A stretch of 64,000 nt of DNA from an uncultured Psychroserpens sp. (GTDB lineage: Bacteria > Bacteroidota > Bacteroidia > Flavobacteriales > Flavobacteriaceae), in assembly GCF_947503375.1 (NCBI RefSeq), contig NZ_CANNDQ010000006.1, positions 1-64,000 of the forward strand, given 5' to 3'. The translations under genes and the position numbers were made by a program. Shown here one piece after another: positions 1-6,390 of the stretch (position 1 is the stretch's first letter; each line of letters starts with the position of its first letter). Below the pieces are notes generated by a model. The model was not told the origin of the DNA, did not search any database, and was given only the letters and a program-made list of their open reading frames with translations.

Positions 1-58
1 GCCTAAAAAAGAGCAAGCCAGCTATAACTCCAATTAATAGAATAGTTCTTTCTGACAT
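1..58 (-). CDS. Partial small membrane or exported protein, cassette gene
   Basis: Reading leftwards from an ATG at 56-58, the frame is open to the window edge and gives about 19 residues, beginning MSERTILLIGVIAGLLFF. This is a hydrophobic start that suits a signal or membrane segment. The start lies 12 bases inside the adjacent attC-like core at 70-75, the same placement as the other cassette genes. Too little is visible to name a product. Confidence 0.45.
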   Translation of the reverse strand, partial: MSERTILLIGVIAGLLFFR

Positions 59-69
59 TACAAATGTTT

Positions 70-200
70 GCCAACGTATTCGTGTATGATTTGTGCGACC
101 TATAATCCGCAGGATTTAAGGTTGTATCAAATCAGATGATTAAATATAAGATTTTAAATTGAAGTTATGAGTTTAGCATTTATTATACACGTTGTTATAC
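70..200 (-). repeat. attC-like recombination site 0
   Basis: The left core GCCAAC (70-75) is followed by GTATTCGTGTATG. The right part reads ATTATACACGTT followed by GTTATAC (194-200). The arms CGTGTATG and ATACACG are complementary. An internal hairpin AATCC-gca-GGATT lies at 104-116. It separates the partial leftmost cassette from an ORF-less cassette. Confidence 0.65.
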
Positions 201-400
201 GCTGTTGCGAAACAGCAGAGTAATCACGTACTGCCTCGAGGACGCTAGAAGTAGGCGAGTATGAGTAATCACGTCCAGCCGCAATGAGCTCACGTTTAGC
301 CATTTGAGTAAGCACATTTAGCCGTAAAGCTATTCACGTAAAGTGAGTATGAGTAATCACATAAAGAGAGTTTGAGTAAGAAATAGCAATTGCTTATAAC
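195..400 (-). other. ORF-less cassette with internal short repeats
   Basis: This 206 bp unit lies between two attC-like sites and has no convincing ORF. Its ends pair (GTTATACGC at 194-202 with GCTTATAAC at 392-400). Inside, a GAGTAATCAC-type word recurs at 218-227, 263-272 and 351-360, the last two preceded by GAGTAT, with looser copies (TTGAGTAAG) near 304-312 and 372-380. It could specify a non-coding RNA, a binding array, or be the remnant of a cassette gene. The sequence alone does not decide. Confidence 0.5.
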
Positions 401-528
401 GTGTTCGTGTATGGCTTGTTGCGGAAAATCAGTATGATTTTCCGATTAAGGAAACAAGATAGCAAATTGCGCAAGAATTTCCGAGTAGTAAATTCAGAAG
501 CAATGAGCTATACACGTTGTTGTAAAAC
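392..528 (-). repeat. attC-like recombination site 1
   Basis: Left core GCTTATAAC (392-400) is followed by GTGTTCGTGTATGG; right part CTATACACGTT is followed by GTTGTAAAAC (519-528). A perfect inner hairpin occupies 423-443 (GGAAAATCA, loop GTA, TGATTTTCC). It joins the ORF-less cassette to the GIY-YIG cassette. Confidence 0.75.
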
Positions 529-531
529 GTA

Positions 532-873
532 TTATCGCCAAGGAAGATTTACTTCAATTGGTAATACATCTGGATGTCTTTCACCAACCAAAGGCTTATG
601 TCTATCTGATAGATATTTTTCAATTCCTCTCATCTGATTTTCTTGAGTCGCAGCCCAAACAATTTTTAGATTTGGATATTTTGTAATTTCTTTATTTAAG
701 CGATGTTCTACAATTCTCTCCTTAATATTCCCACTACCAATGTATATTGTGTTTTTTCCTGACCATATTATGTAAACACCCATTGGATTTCCAAAATAAG
801 GATGTTCGATATTTAATGTTAGAAAGCTACACCAAACATCACCTTTACATTTTCTCCATCTTAAATTCGTCAT
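532..873 (-). CDS. GIY-YIG domain protein (cassette gene)
   Basis: This 113-residue protein carries a compact GIY-YIG nuclease fold: GVYIIW near residue 32, YIGSG near residue 44, then an Arg/His segment (KERIVEHR), and a late Glu in GIEKYL that matches the family's metal-binding glutamate. Known GIY-YIG domains cut or nick DNA in homing endonucleases, UvrC and restriction enzymes. Small stand-alone copies are common and mostly uncharacterised. It is the second gene of a two-gene cassette, and its start codon overlaps the stop codon of the upstream membrane protein gene, suggesting translational coupling. The first 30 residues have no recognised domain. Nuclease activity is inferred from the motifs only. 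Confidence 0.75.
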   Translation of the reverse strand: MTNLRWRKCKGDVWCSFLTLNIEHPYFGNPMGVYIIWSGKNTIYIGSGNIKERIVEHRLNKEITKYPNLKIVWAATQENQMRGIEKYLSDRHKPLVGERHPDVLPIEVNLPWR

Positions 874-1511
874 TAGTTATTATTTTTTTGTTTGATGATT
901 ATATTTTTTTCATTTATTAATATTGGATTTTCGATTATAGTTTCTTTATCCAATGGTTTTGAGTCTTTAGAATCCCAAAACTTTTTTATTGCTAAAACTT
1001 TGACAGAATCAATTTCTTCTGTTTCAATTTGAGTGACAAAAATAAATTCTTTTTCACCAATCAAATTATATCCAACTTTGTCAATTACAGTTTTATCGAC
1101 ATAAGGTATAGCCACATCATATTTATTTTTGTTACTGATTATAAAATCAGTATTGAAAGTAATGTAAGTTGTAAATATTATTATTAGTACTATCAATATA
1201 TGTGCAGTTAGTTTAAAATCCTCTCCAAGCTTTTCTGAAATACTATCTAAATTAGAACTAATTAAAACTAGTATTAAATAGAAAACTAATAGAGCTGGCA
1301 CCCATTCTTCAAGATTCTGAATTAATAAAACTATAAATCCCGCCGACGTATAAACAATATCCAAGCTTATATGAAATACAGGTTTCCAATTAAAATTTTC
1401 AGGATTAGGTGTATTCTCATCAGGAATTTGATATTTTTTTCTAACTCGAAAAAAATTAATTACCAATACCATTAAATATAGGAATAGGTAATATGTAGTT
1501 ATTGGATTCAT
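873..1511 (-). CDS. Membrane protein of unknown function (cassette gene)
   Basis: The 212-residue product has an N-terminal hydrophobic segment (residues 5-22), two or three further hydrophobic stretches (about 48-66, 70-87 and 103-120), and a soluble Lys/Asp-rich C-terminal half of about 90 residues. No enzyme motif was recognised. Its ATG lies about 10 bases inside the cassette end core (1522-1531), and its stop overlaps the start of the GIY-YIG gene, so the two genes form one cassette operon. A membrane protein partnered with a small nuclease could be a defence or anti-competitor pair, but that is speculation. Confidence 0.6.
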   Translation of the reverse strand: MNPITTYYLFLYLMVLVINFFRVRKKYQIPDENTPNPENFNWKPVFHISLDIVYTSAGFIVLLIQNLEEWVPALLVFYLILVLISSNLDSISEKLGEDFKLTAHILIVLIIIFTTYITFNTDFIISNKNKYDVAIPYVDKTVIDKVGYNLIGEKEFIFVTQIETEEIDSVKVLAIKKFWDSKDSKPLDKETIIENPILINEKNIIIKQKNNN

Positions 1512-1521
1512 ATTTCAATAT

Positions 1522-1660
1522 GTTTTACAACGTGTTCGTGTATGGTTTAGTTGCGTTGGCTAGAACTAAGTTAGCAAAAGAAAACGAACCAAAGGAAAAT
1601 CCGTAGGATTTTCCAAGTATGCAAAGACCAGGCAATTAATTATACGCGGTGTTACCACAC
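1522..1660 (-). repeat. attC-like recombination site 2
   Basis: Left core GTTTTACAAC (1522-1531) is followed by GTGTTCGTGTATGG; right part ATTATACGCGGT is followed by GTTACCACAC (1651-1660). The inner hairpin GGAAAATCC-gta-GGATTTTCC occupies 1594-1614, with the same trinucleotide loop as site 1. The two cores of this site do not match each other, but each matches the far end of its own cassette. Confidence 0.75.
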
Positions 1661-1680
1661 GTTTTTTATATTCTATTCCC

Positions 1681-2190
1681 TTAAAACATAACTAAAATTA
1701 ACGTTATTGAAATTCCGATAATAGAAGCTATAATATTCATATTAATTAATTTCGATTTTTTAATTCCATAAACGAGATTACTTATTTTATTTTTATTCAT
1801 TAGTATGATAATCAGAAGTATGAGTAAAAATCCGATAACATTTAGAATAATCAGAGTATTGTCTGTCAAGTCAATTTTAGTTGCAGGAAACGCCAAATTT
1901 GTAATCAAAAAGTAGAAATAGGATTGAATTAATATCCAACCAATTTTTTTGTTAGTAGAAATTCCGACTATTGGAAATAATAAGATTAATGAAGGTCTCA
2001 AATAATAATTGCTTGTTGCAATGTAAAAGTATTCTTCAAATTGATTCGCGGTATAATCAATAACAGCATTAAAATGTTCAATTATATTGGAAATTCCAGA
2101 AATCAATGAATAGATAAATAAGCATAAAATCGATAGCTTAATTATTAAAATCAGATAATTTTCTCTTATATGTTCTGCGGTTATTCTCAA
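1681..2190 (-). CDS. Multi-pass membrane protein of unknown function (cassette gene)
   Basis: The frame encodes a very hydrophobic protein with roughly five membrane segments (around ILIIKLSILCLFIYS, a central IGWILIQSYFYFLI, a following LIILNVIGFLLILLIIIL and a C-terminal IIASIIGISITLILVM). An ATG at 2260-2262 would extend it into the attC-like site and add residues that only translate the recombination site, so that start is unlikely. Inside the cassette no in-frame ATG precedes the first membrane segment. The best start is a TTG at 2188-2190, giving 169 residues. It is also possible that translation enters from the neighbouring site. No family was recognised. Confidence 0.5.
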   Translation of the reverse strand: MRITAEHIRENYLILIIKLSILCLFIYSLISGISNIIEHFNAVIDYTANQFEEYFYIATSNYYLRPSLILLFPIVGISTNKKIGWILIQSYFYFLITNLAFPATKIDLTDNTLIILNVIGFLLILLIIILMNKNKISNLVYGIKKSKLINMNIIASIIGISITLILVMF

Positions 2191-2192
2191 AT

Positions 2193-2397
2193 GTGTGGTA
2201 ACGTGTTCGTGTATGGTTTGTGCGGATTGAGCCGAAGCTATTTTTAGCTTTGGATGAGCCATTTATGGCGAAAAATCCGCTGGAGGAAAATAGCGAGGCT
2301 TGACTTGCTAGTTTTCCGAATAGTTAAATATACAAATTGTAAGAGAATTTCCTCGTCTTAATCAACAAAGCATGAATTATACACGTTGTTAGCCATA
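2193..2397 (-). repeat. attC-like recombination site 3
   Basis: Left core GTGTGGTAAC (2193-2202) is followed by GTGTTCGTGTATGG; right part ATTATACACGTT is followed by GTTAGCCATA (2388-2397). The site is 205 bp, and its first 118 bp (2201-2318) are nearly identical to 3236-3353. An inner stem GCGGATT...AATCCGC encloses a GCTATTTTTAGC-type hairpin. Confidence 0.75.
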
Positions 2398-2403
2398 GTA
2401 TTT

Positions 2404-3183
2404 TTAATTTCCGAATGGACCTTTGTCGTTCATAAACGGACTTTCAAAAATTATCCAGTTAGTAGTTTTTAATGATTTTCCATCAATATTCATTGGTGTG
2501 AATCTAACTTTATATTTTCCTTTATTTTTATAAGTAAATGCTCCAGAACACATTCCGTGGCCAACATTTAATTTATCATCCCATTCCGTAATATAGAAGA
2601 CGTTTTTACTGTTAGTACTTAAGTCAACAACTTCAGTTTTAAACCAAATTTCAGAATCCAATTTATTTTTGATATTGAAAATTGCATTTGCAGAAGTTCC
2701 GCAGCCATAATGTACAACTGCTGTATTTTCAAATTCAACTTTCAAATTGGGATTTATAGCTTTGATTGCTTTTTTTTCTGTCGTTTTCCAATATACTTTT
2801 TCTCTTTTCTCCTTATCTCTATTGTAAACTAACATTTTTTTAGTTTCACTTTCAGTTTGGTCAGAGTACTTTAAATAATAGGTCGTATTTGGCTTTAAAT
2901 CTTCTGTTGGACAAAAAATAGCTTGTGTTAAATGCATTTGTCCTGTTAAAATTTCTTGAAGATTTAGTTCAATTAATTCTCCATTTTCATTTTCTAAATA
3001 AACCGTTCTATTTTTAAAACTATTTATTGTTTTTTGACTATTGTAATAGCCTTGAATAATGAATATTGAACTAATACTAATTTCTTTTTGTTCAGGAAAG
3101 AAATACATTCCACTACTTGAACAATCTGCAAATGCTAATTTTGATCCAAAGGTTAGTATTAAAAGTAGTACGATTTTTTTCAT
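2404..3183 (-). CDS. Secreted protein of unknown function (cassette gene)
   Basis: The 259-residue product starts with a clear signal peptide (MKKIVLLLILTFGSKLAFA, cleavage probably before DCSS). The remainder is hydrophilic with beta-type patterning and several cysteines (in DCSSSG, AIFCPTED, HYGCGTSA and GMCSGAF) that could form disulfides in the periplasm or outside. A segment near residues 85-110 (LKPNTTYYLKYSD) resembles a fibronectin- or Ig-like strand pattern. It fills its cassette completely, with the stop six bases from the site 3 core. No catalytic motif was seen. Confidence 0.6.
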   Translation of the reverse strand: MKKIVLLLILTFGSKLAFADCSSSGMYFFPEQKEISISSIFIIQGYYNSQKTINSFKNRTVYLENENGELIELNLQEILTGQMHLTQAIFCPTEDLKPNTTYYLKYSDQTESETKKMLVYNRDKEKREKVYWKTTEKKAIKAINPNLKVEFENTAVVHYGCGTSANAIFNIKNKLDSEIWFKTEVVDLSTNSKNVFYITEWDDKLNVGHGMCSGAFTYKNKGKYKVRFTPMNIDGKSLKTTNWIIFESPFMNDKGPFGN

Positions 3184-3227
3184 AATATTTGTTTAATAGT
3201 AATTATCAAATATCGTTCCGCAGATAT

Positions 3228-3436
3228 TATGGCTAACGTGTTCGTGTATGGTTTGTGCGGATTGAGCCGAAGCTATTTTTAGCTTTGGATGAGCCGTTTA
3301 CGGCGAAAAATCCGCTGGAGGAAAATAGCGAGGCTTGACTTGCCAATTTTCCGATAAAAATCATTTGTTTGTTTAAAGTTAAGAATTTTAATTGAAGTTG
3401 ATGCGATAGCATTAACTATACACGTTGTTGTGTAAC
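3228..3436 (-). repeat. attC-like recombination site 4
   Basis: Left core TATGGCTAAC (3228-3237) is the exact reverse complement of GTTAGCCATA at 2388-2397, across the secreted-protein gene. Right part CTATACACGTT is followed by GTTGTGTAAC (3427-3436). The site is 209 bp and shares a 118 bp block with site 3, differing at four positions. Confidence 0.75.
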
Positions 3437-3448
3437 GTTTTATAACTC

Positions 3449-3913
3449 TTAATTCCAATACTGCTTTGTTCTAAGTAGTTTTTGCATTATGTGATAAAAG
3501 CTGTAATAGGTTTTTCCTTTTTTTAATTCGATTTCTATATTTTCTCCATTTTGTAAGCCAATATTCCATTTAGTCAATTCAAACTTAGCTAACATTTTAT
3601 CAAAATTCTCACGAACAAGTTTTTGTTCAGAACTATTCGTTTTTAAATATTCTATTTGAGCTAAGTCGATTTTCCTTTCCGATATAATTATATGATTTTG
3701 AGTAATTATAATTGGAGAAATTTTCTCTGAATTATAGATTAATTCGGCTTTATCAGTTTCTAACTTTTGAGTTATAAAATTTACATTTAATTTTTCATTT
3801 TCAGTTAGTTGTGAGTAAAGTTTGGCATTTAAAAGAGGGAAATTATATTCCTTAGATTTTTCTTTTAATATGTTCGTTAAATTGGTTCTCAAAGTTTTAT
3901 CAAAATGTTTCAC
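3449..3913 (-). CDS. Hypothetical cytoplasmic protein (cassette gene)
   Basis: The 154-residue product is Lys/Glu-rich, with no signal peptide or membrane segment. It is helical at the N-terminus, followed by a beta-rich middle (AELIYNSEKISPIIITQNHIIISE) and a C-terminal stretch (KGKTYYSFYHIMQKLL). No family was recognised. The start codon is a GTG at 3911-3913 that lies inside the cassette end core GTTTCACAAC (3907-3916). No alternative ATG precedes the conserved-looking body, so translation begins within the recombination core itself. Confidence 0.5.
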   Translation of the reverse strand: MKHFDKTLRTNLTNILKEKSKEYNFPLLNAKLYSQLTENEKLNVNFITQKLETDKAELIYNSEKISPIIITQNHIIISERKIDLAQIEYLKTNSSEQKLVRENFDKMLAKFELTKWNIGLQNGENIEIELKKGKTYYSFYHIMQKLLRTKQYWN

Positions 3914-4044
3914 AACGGATTTGTGTATGATTTCGTTGCGTTTTCAAGTACTAAAGTTAGCAAATAAATCACAGATAGAAAGTCCGCGAGGACTTTCGTA
4001 AGTAGGCTATCACTAGCAATGAATTATACACGTTGTTGTGCTTT
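3907..4044 (-). repeat. attC-like recombination site 5
   Basis: Left core GTTTCACAAC (3907-3916) is followed by a diverged GGATTTGTGTATG arm; right part ATTATACACGTT is followed by GTTGTGCTTT (4035-4044). The inner hairpin is GAAAGTCC-gcga-GGACTTTC (3978-3997). Compared with site 2, both arms changed together (AATC/GATT to AGTC/GACT), preserving pairing. Confidence 0.75.
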
Positions 4045-4046
4045 CG

Positions 4047-4547
4047 TTATTTTTTTCTGTCAGCATCAAACCATTCAGATGAATTCCAACTTGGACTTAT
4101 TCCACCCAGTTTTGGGAAATTCAAATCAGGATTGTTTGATTGTACAAGTCCGATTAATTTTTGTCCAGTTACAAGCCAAATTCGAGATTCATCCGCAATA
4201 TTGTCAAGAATTCCTTCTGCAAATTTTCCATCTTCTTCCACAAAGTTGTCAAAATTCCTAAAAACTAATATTAACCCTTTATATTTTTTGTTATATAAAT
4301 CTCCCAGACAATCATTAAATGCGTCTAAATTCTCTCCATAATAATCTGGAAAATTCAGAGCGATTTTTAATTTTTGATGAGCGTTTTTACGATTCCAATT
4401 CCGACAATTCATTTCTATAATCTTAAAATTGTTATTGCTAAACCAAATTATGTCTTCGTCCAAAATTCCGTTTTTGAAGTATTTACATATTGGTCCGTCT
4501 TTCAGAATTTCAATATCTCGTTCTATTTTATCTTCTTTTATTTCCAT
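4047..4547 (-). CDS. Barstar-like RNase inhibitor family protein (cassette gene)
   Basis: Within this 166-residue protein, residues about 40-95 carry the barstar pattern: a strand (KIIEMNCRNW), a helix (NAHQKLKIALNFP), then YYGENLDAFNDCLGDL, which matches the barstar signature around the barnase-binding helix. Barstar family members bind and block small secreted RNases or act as immunity proteins. About 40 extra residues precede the domain and about 60 follow it. No barnase-like gene is visible in this window, so this looks like an orphan immunity or antitoxin gene. It is the first cassette counted from the chromosomal side, the position expected to be expressed best in an integron. The family assignment is fairly secure; the target is unknown. 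Confidence 0.75.
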   Translation of the reverse strand: MEIKEDKIERDIEILKDGPICKYFKNGILDEDIIWFSNNNFKIIEMNCRNWNRKNAHQKLKIALNFPDYYGENLDAFNDCLGDLYNKKYKGLILVFRNFDNFVEEDGKFAEGILDNIADESRIWLVTGQKLIGLVQSNNPDLNFPKLGGISPSWNSSEWFDADRKK

Positions 4548-4579
4548 TGTTCGTATTCAATCTATGCGTTCTGGATAAT

Positions 4580-4600
4580 GAAGCACAACTCGTTATATAG
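4580..4600 (-). repeat. Degenerate terminal core of the cassette array
   Basis: GAAGCACAAC (4580-4589) pairs with GTTGTGCTTT (4035-4044) across the barstar gene, marking the end of the last cassette. The bases that follow (TCGTTATATAG) lack the usual CGTGTATGG arm. This is therefore not a complete attC-like site and could be the attI-like or original chromosomal junction. Confidence 0.5.
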
Positions 4601-4689
4601 AGATAAATATACTCGTTTTTTGGGTCTATGTTCCCACAAACAGGAATTTTTATTCCGCATTACAGTTTCAATTAAAATATATTTTTTAA

Positions 4690-6390
4690 TCAAAATCCAA
4701 CAGCGGTATCATCACCTCTATAATCAGCACCACCCTCTAAACGACCATCTTCTAATACTAAAATAGCTTCAACACGTGCAGTAATAGGTGCAGAAGCTTC
4801 ATTGATATCATAGCCTTTGGTTTCCAATTGTTGTTTCAATTCTTCAGAGAACAGATCGACTTCCATGCGTATACGATCTGGTAACCACTGGTGATGCAGT
4901 CGTGGTGCATCAACAGCTTCCTGCATCGTCATATCAAATTCAACCACATTTAAAATGGTCTGTAGAACTGAAGTGATAATTGTAGAACCTCCAGGTGTGC
5001 CTAATACCATAAAAAGTTCACCATCCTTTTCTAAAATAGTAGGTGTCATGGCACTAAGCATACGCTTTTCTGATGCAATACTATTGGCCTCACCACCAAT
5101 AAGCCCATATACATTGGGTACACCAGGTTTGCTACTAAAATCATCCATTTCATTGTTTAAGAAAAACCCTAAATCGTCTACATAGAGTTTAGAACCATAA
5201 CCGCTATTTAATGTTGTAGTGACCGAAACAGCATTTCCAAAAGGGTCAACAATTGAATAGTGCGTTGTTTCCTCACTTTCATAACCCAAGATATCACCAT
5301 AGGAAATAGAACTTGAAGGTGTAGGTCGGTCAAACGAAAAGTCTGCCATACGTGCTTTTAAGTAAGCATCACTTAGCAGCGTATCTGTTGGGATGTCTAC
5401 AAAGTCTGGATCACCTAAAAAGTAGCTTCGATCTGCATAAGCTCTGCGTTCGGCTTCAACCATTACCTGAATACTTTTTAACGAATTATGACCATAAGTG
5501 CGTAAATCATATGGTGCAATCATTTTCATAATTTGGGCCAGACACAAACCACCACTAGAAGGTGGTGACATGGAGATCACATTGTAATCTTTGTATTTAA
5601 AAGTTATTGGGTCACGCCACTTAGCCTCATAGCGTTCCAGATCCTCTAAGGTCATGATGCTGCCTTTGTCTTGCAAAAAACTTATAAGCTGCCTTGCAGT
5701 TTCGCCTTTATAAAACTCATCTTTCCCGTTCATTACAATACGCTTTAAGGTAGCTGCCAAAGCCATGTTCTTTAATGTGTCGTTTGGACGTACATTTTTA
5801 TTAAACAGTATGGTCTTTCCATTTACAGCAGTTATAATGCTATCGTAATGTACTAATTTTTTATGTTGCTTTTCGGTTACAGTAAATCCCCTTTGTGCCA
5901 ACTCGATCACTGGTTGCATCAACTCTTTAACAGGCAAGCTTCCAAACTTTTCATGTGCAGCAAAGATACCAGCAATTGTGCCTGGTACACCAACAGCATG
6001 CACACCAACAGTACTCATTCCTTTGATAACATTACCTGCTTCATCTAAATACATGGTTTTATTGGCAGCTAGAGGTGCTTTTTCCCTATAATCTAAAGCG
6101 CCAGTTTCACCATCTGCCAATCGATATACCATAAAACCACCACCTCCTAAATTTCCAGCATAAGGATAAACGACCGCCAAAGCCATTTCTGTAGCAAACA
6201 TGGCATCAAAGGCGTTCCCACCTTGTTCTAATATAGCACTACCAATTTGTGAGGCTTCTTTACGTGCAGTCACCACCATAGCGTTTTCAGTAATTAACCC
6301 AGTTTTTTGTTGTAGTTTTGATGCAGCTGTATGGTCTTTGCACGACCAATACATCAAGAATAAGAAGATATAAAAATATATAGGTTTCAT
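4690..6390 (-). CDS. ggt: Gamma-glutamyltransferase, lipoprotein form
   Basis: This 566-residue enzyme cleaves the gamma-glutamyl bond of glutathione and related peptides. It has the full family set: the substrate Arg in DYREKAP, the oxyanion region PPSSGG, and the autoprocessing and catalytic threonine in TTHYSIVD (about residue 375), which becomes the N-terminus of the small subunit. The C-terminal GGADYRGDDTAVG also fits. The N-terminus ends in a lipobox-like YWSC, so it is probably anchored in the periplasm or outer membrane. Its start overlaps the stop of the acpH-like gene by four bases (ATGA), so the two are translationally coupled. The length is normal for the family. Confidence 0.93.
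   Translation of the reverse strand: MKPIYFYIFLFLMYWSCKDHTAASKLQQKTGLITENAMVVTARKEASQIGSAILEQGGNAFDAMFATEMALAVVYPYAGNLGGGGFMVYRLADGETGALDYREKAPLAANKTMYLDEAGNVIKGMSTVGVHAVGVPGTIAGIFAAHEKFGSLPVKELMQPVIELAQRGFTVTEKQHKKLVHYDSIITAVNGKTILFNKNVRPNDTLKNMALAATLKRIVMNGKDEFYKGETARQLISFLQDKGSIMTLEDLERYEAKWRDPITFKYKDYNVISMSPPSSGGLCLAQIMKMIAPYDLRTYGHNSLKSIQVMVEAERRAYADRSYFLGDPDFVDIPTDTLLSDAYLKARMADFSFDRPTPSSSISYGDILGYESEETTHYSIVDPFGNAVSVTTTLNSGYGSKLYVDDLGFFLNNEMDDFSSKPGVPNVYGLIGGEANSIASEKRMLSAMTPTILEKDGELFMVLGTPGGSTIITSVLQTILNVVEFDMTMQEAVDAPRLHHQWLPDRIRMEVDLFSEELKQQLETKGYDINEASAPITARVEAILVLEDGRLEGGADYRGDDTAVGF

Larger units (their letters stand above)
70..4589 (-). mobile_element. Integron-like gene cassette array without a visible integrase
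   Basis: Six attC-like sites (70-200, 392-528, 1522-1660, 2193-2397, 3228-3436, 3907-4044) and a degenerate end core near 4580-4589 delimit six units. Every gene is on the minus strand and starts next to the right-hand core of its unit. End pairs match across each unit as reverse complements: 194-202 with 392-400 (8/9), 519-528 with 1522-1531 (10/10), 1651-1660 with 2193-2202 (10/10), 2388-2397 with 3228-3237 (10/10), 3427-3436 with 3907-3916 (9/10), 4035-4044 with 4580-4589 (9/10). The two cores of a single site usually do not match. This is what excision and insertion of circular cassettes by an integron integrase leaves behind. That mechanism is inferred: no integrase gene lies within the window, and the cores only loosely fit the classical RYYYAAC/GTTRRRY rule. 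Confidence 0.75.

Noticed and set aside
401..637. Plus-strand 78-codon ORF over the first cassette boundary
   Set aside because: It translates an attC-like site and the antisense of the GIY-YIG gene; its start lies in the recombination arm and no homologous protein pattern is seen.
2190..2262. N-terminal extension of the 1681-2190 membrane protein to the ATG at 2262
   Set aside because: The added residues are a translation of the attC-like arm shared with the next site, so they are not likely to be part of a native protein.
519..3237. Matched ends of the units as terminal inverted repeats of insertion sequences
   Set aside because: The ends are only about 10 bases, differ from unit to unit, lie in larger palindromic sites and enclose no transposase. 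Cassette logic explains them better.
70..4044. Regularly recurring palindromic repeats as a CRISPR array
   Set aside because: The sites are 131-209 bp, spaced by 0.2-1.0 kb of protein-coding sequence, and are not identical; there are no short uniform spacers or cas genes.
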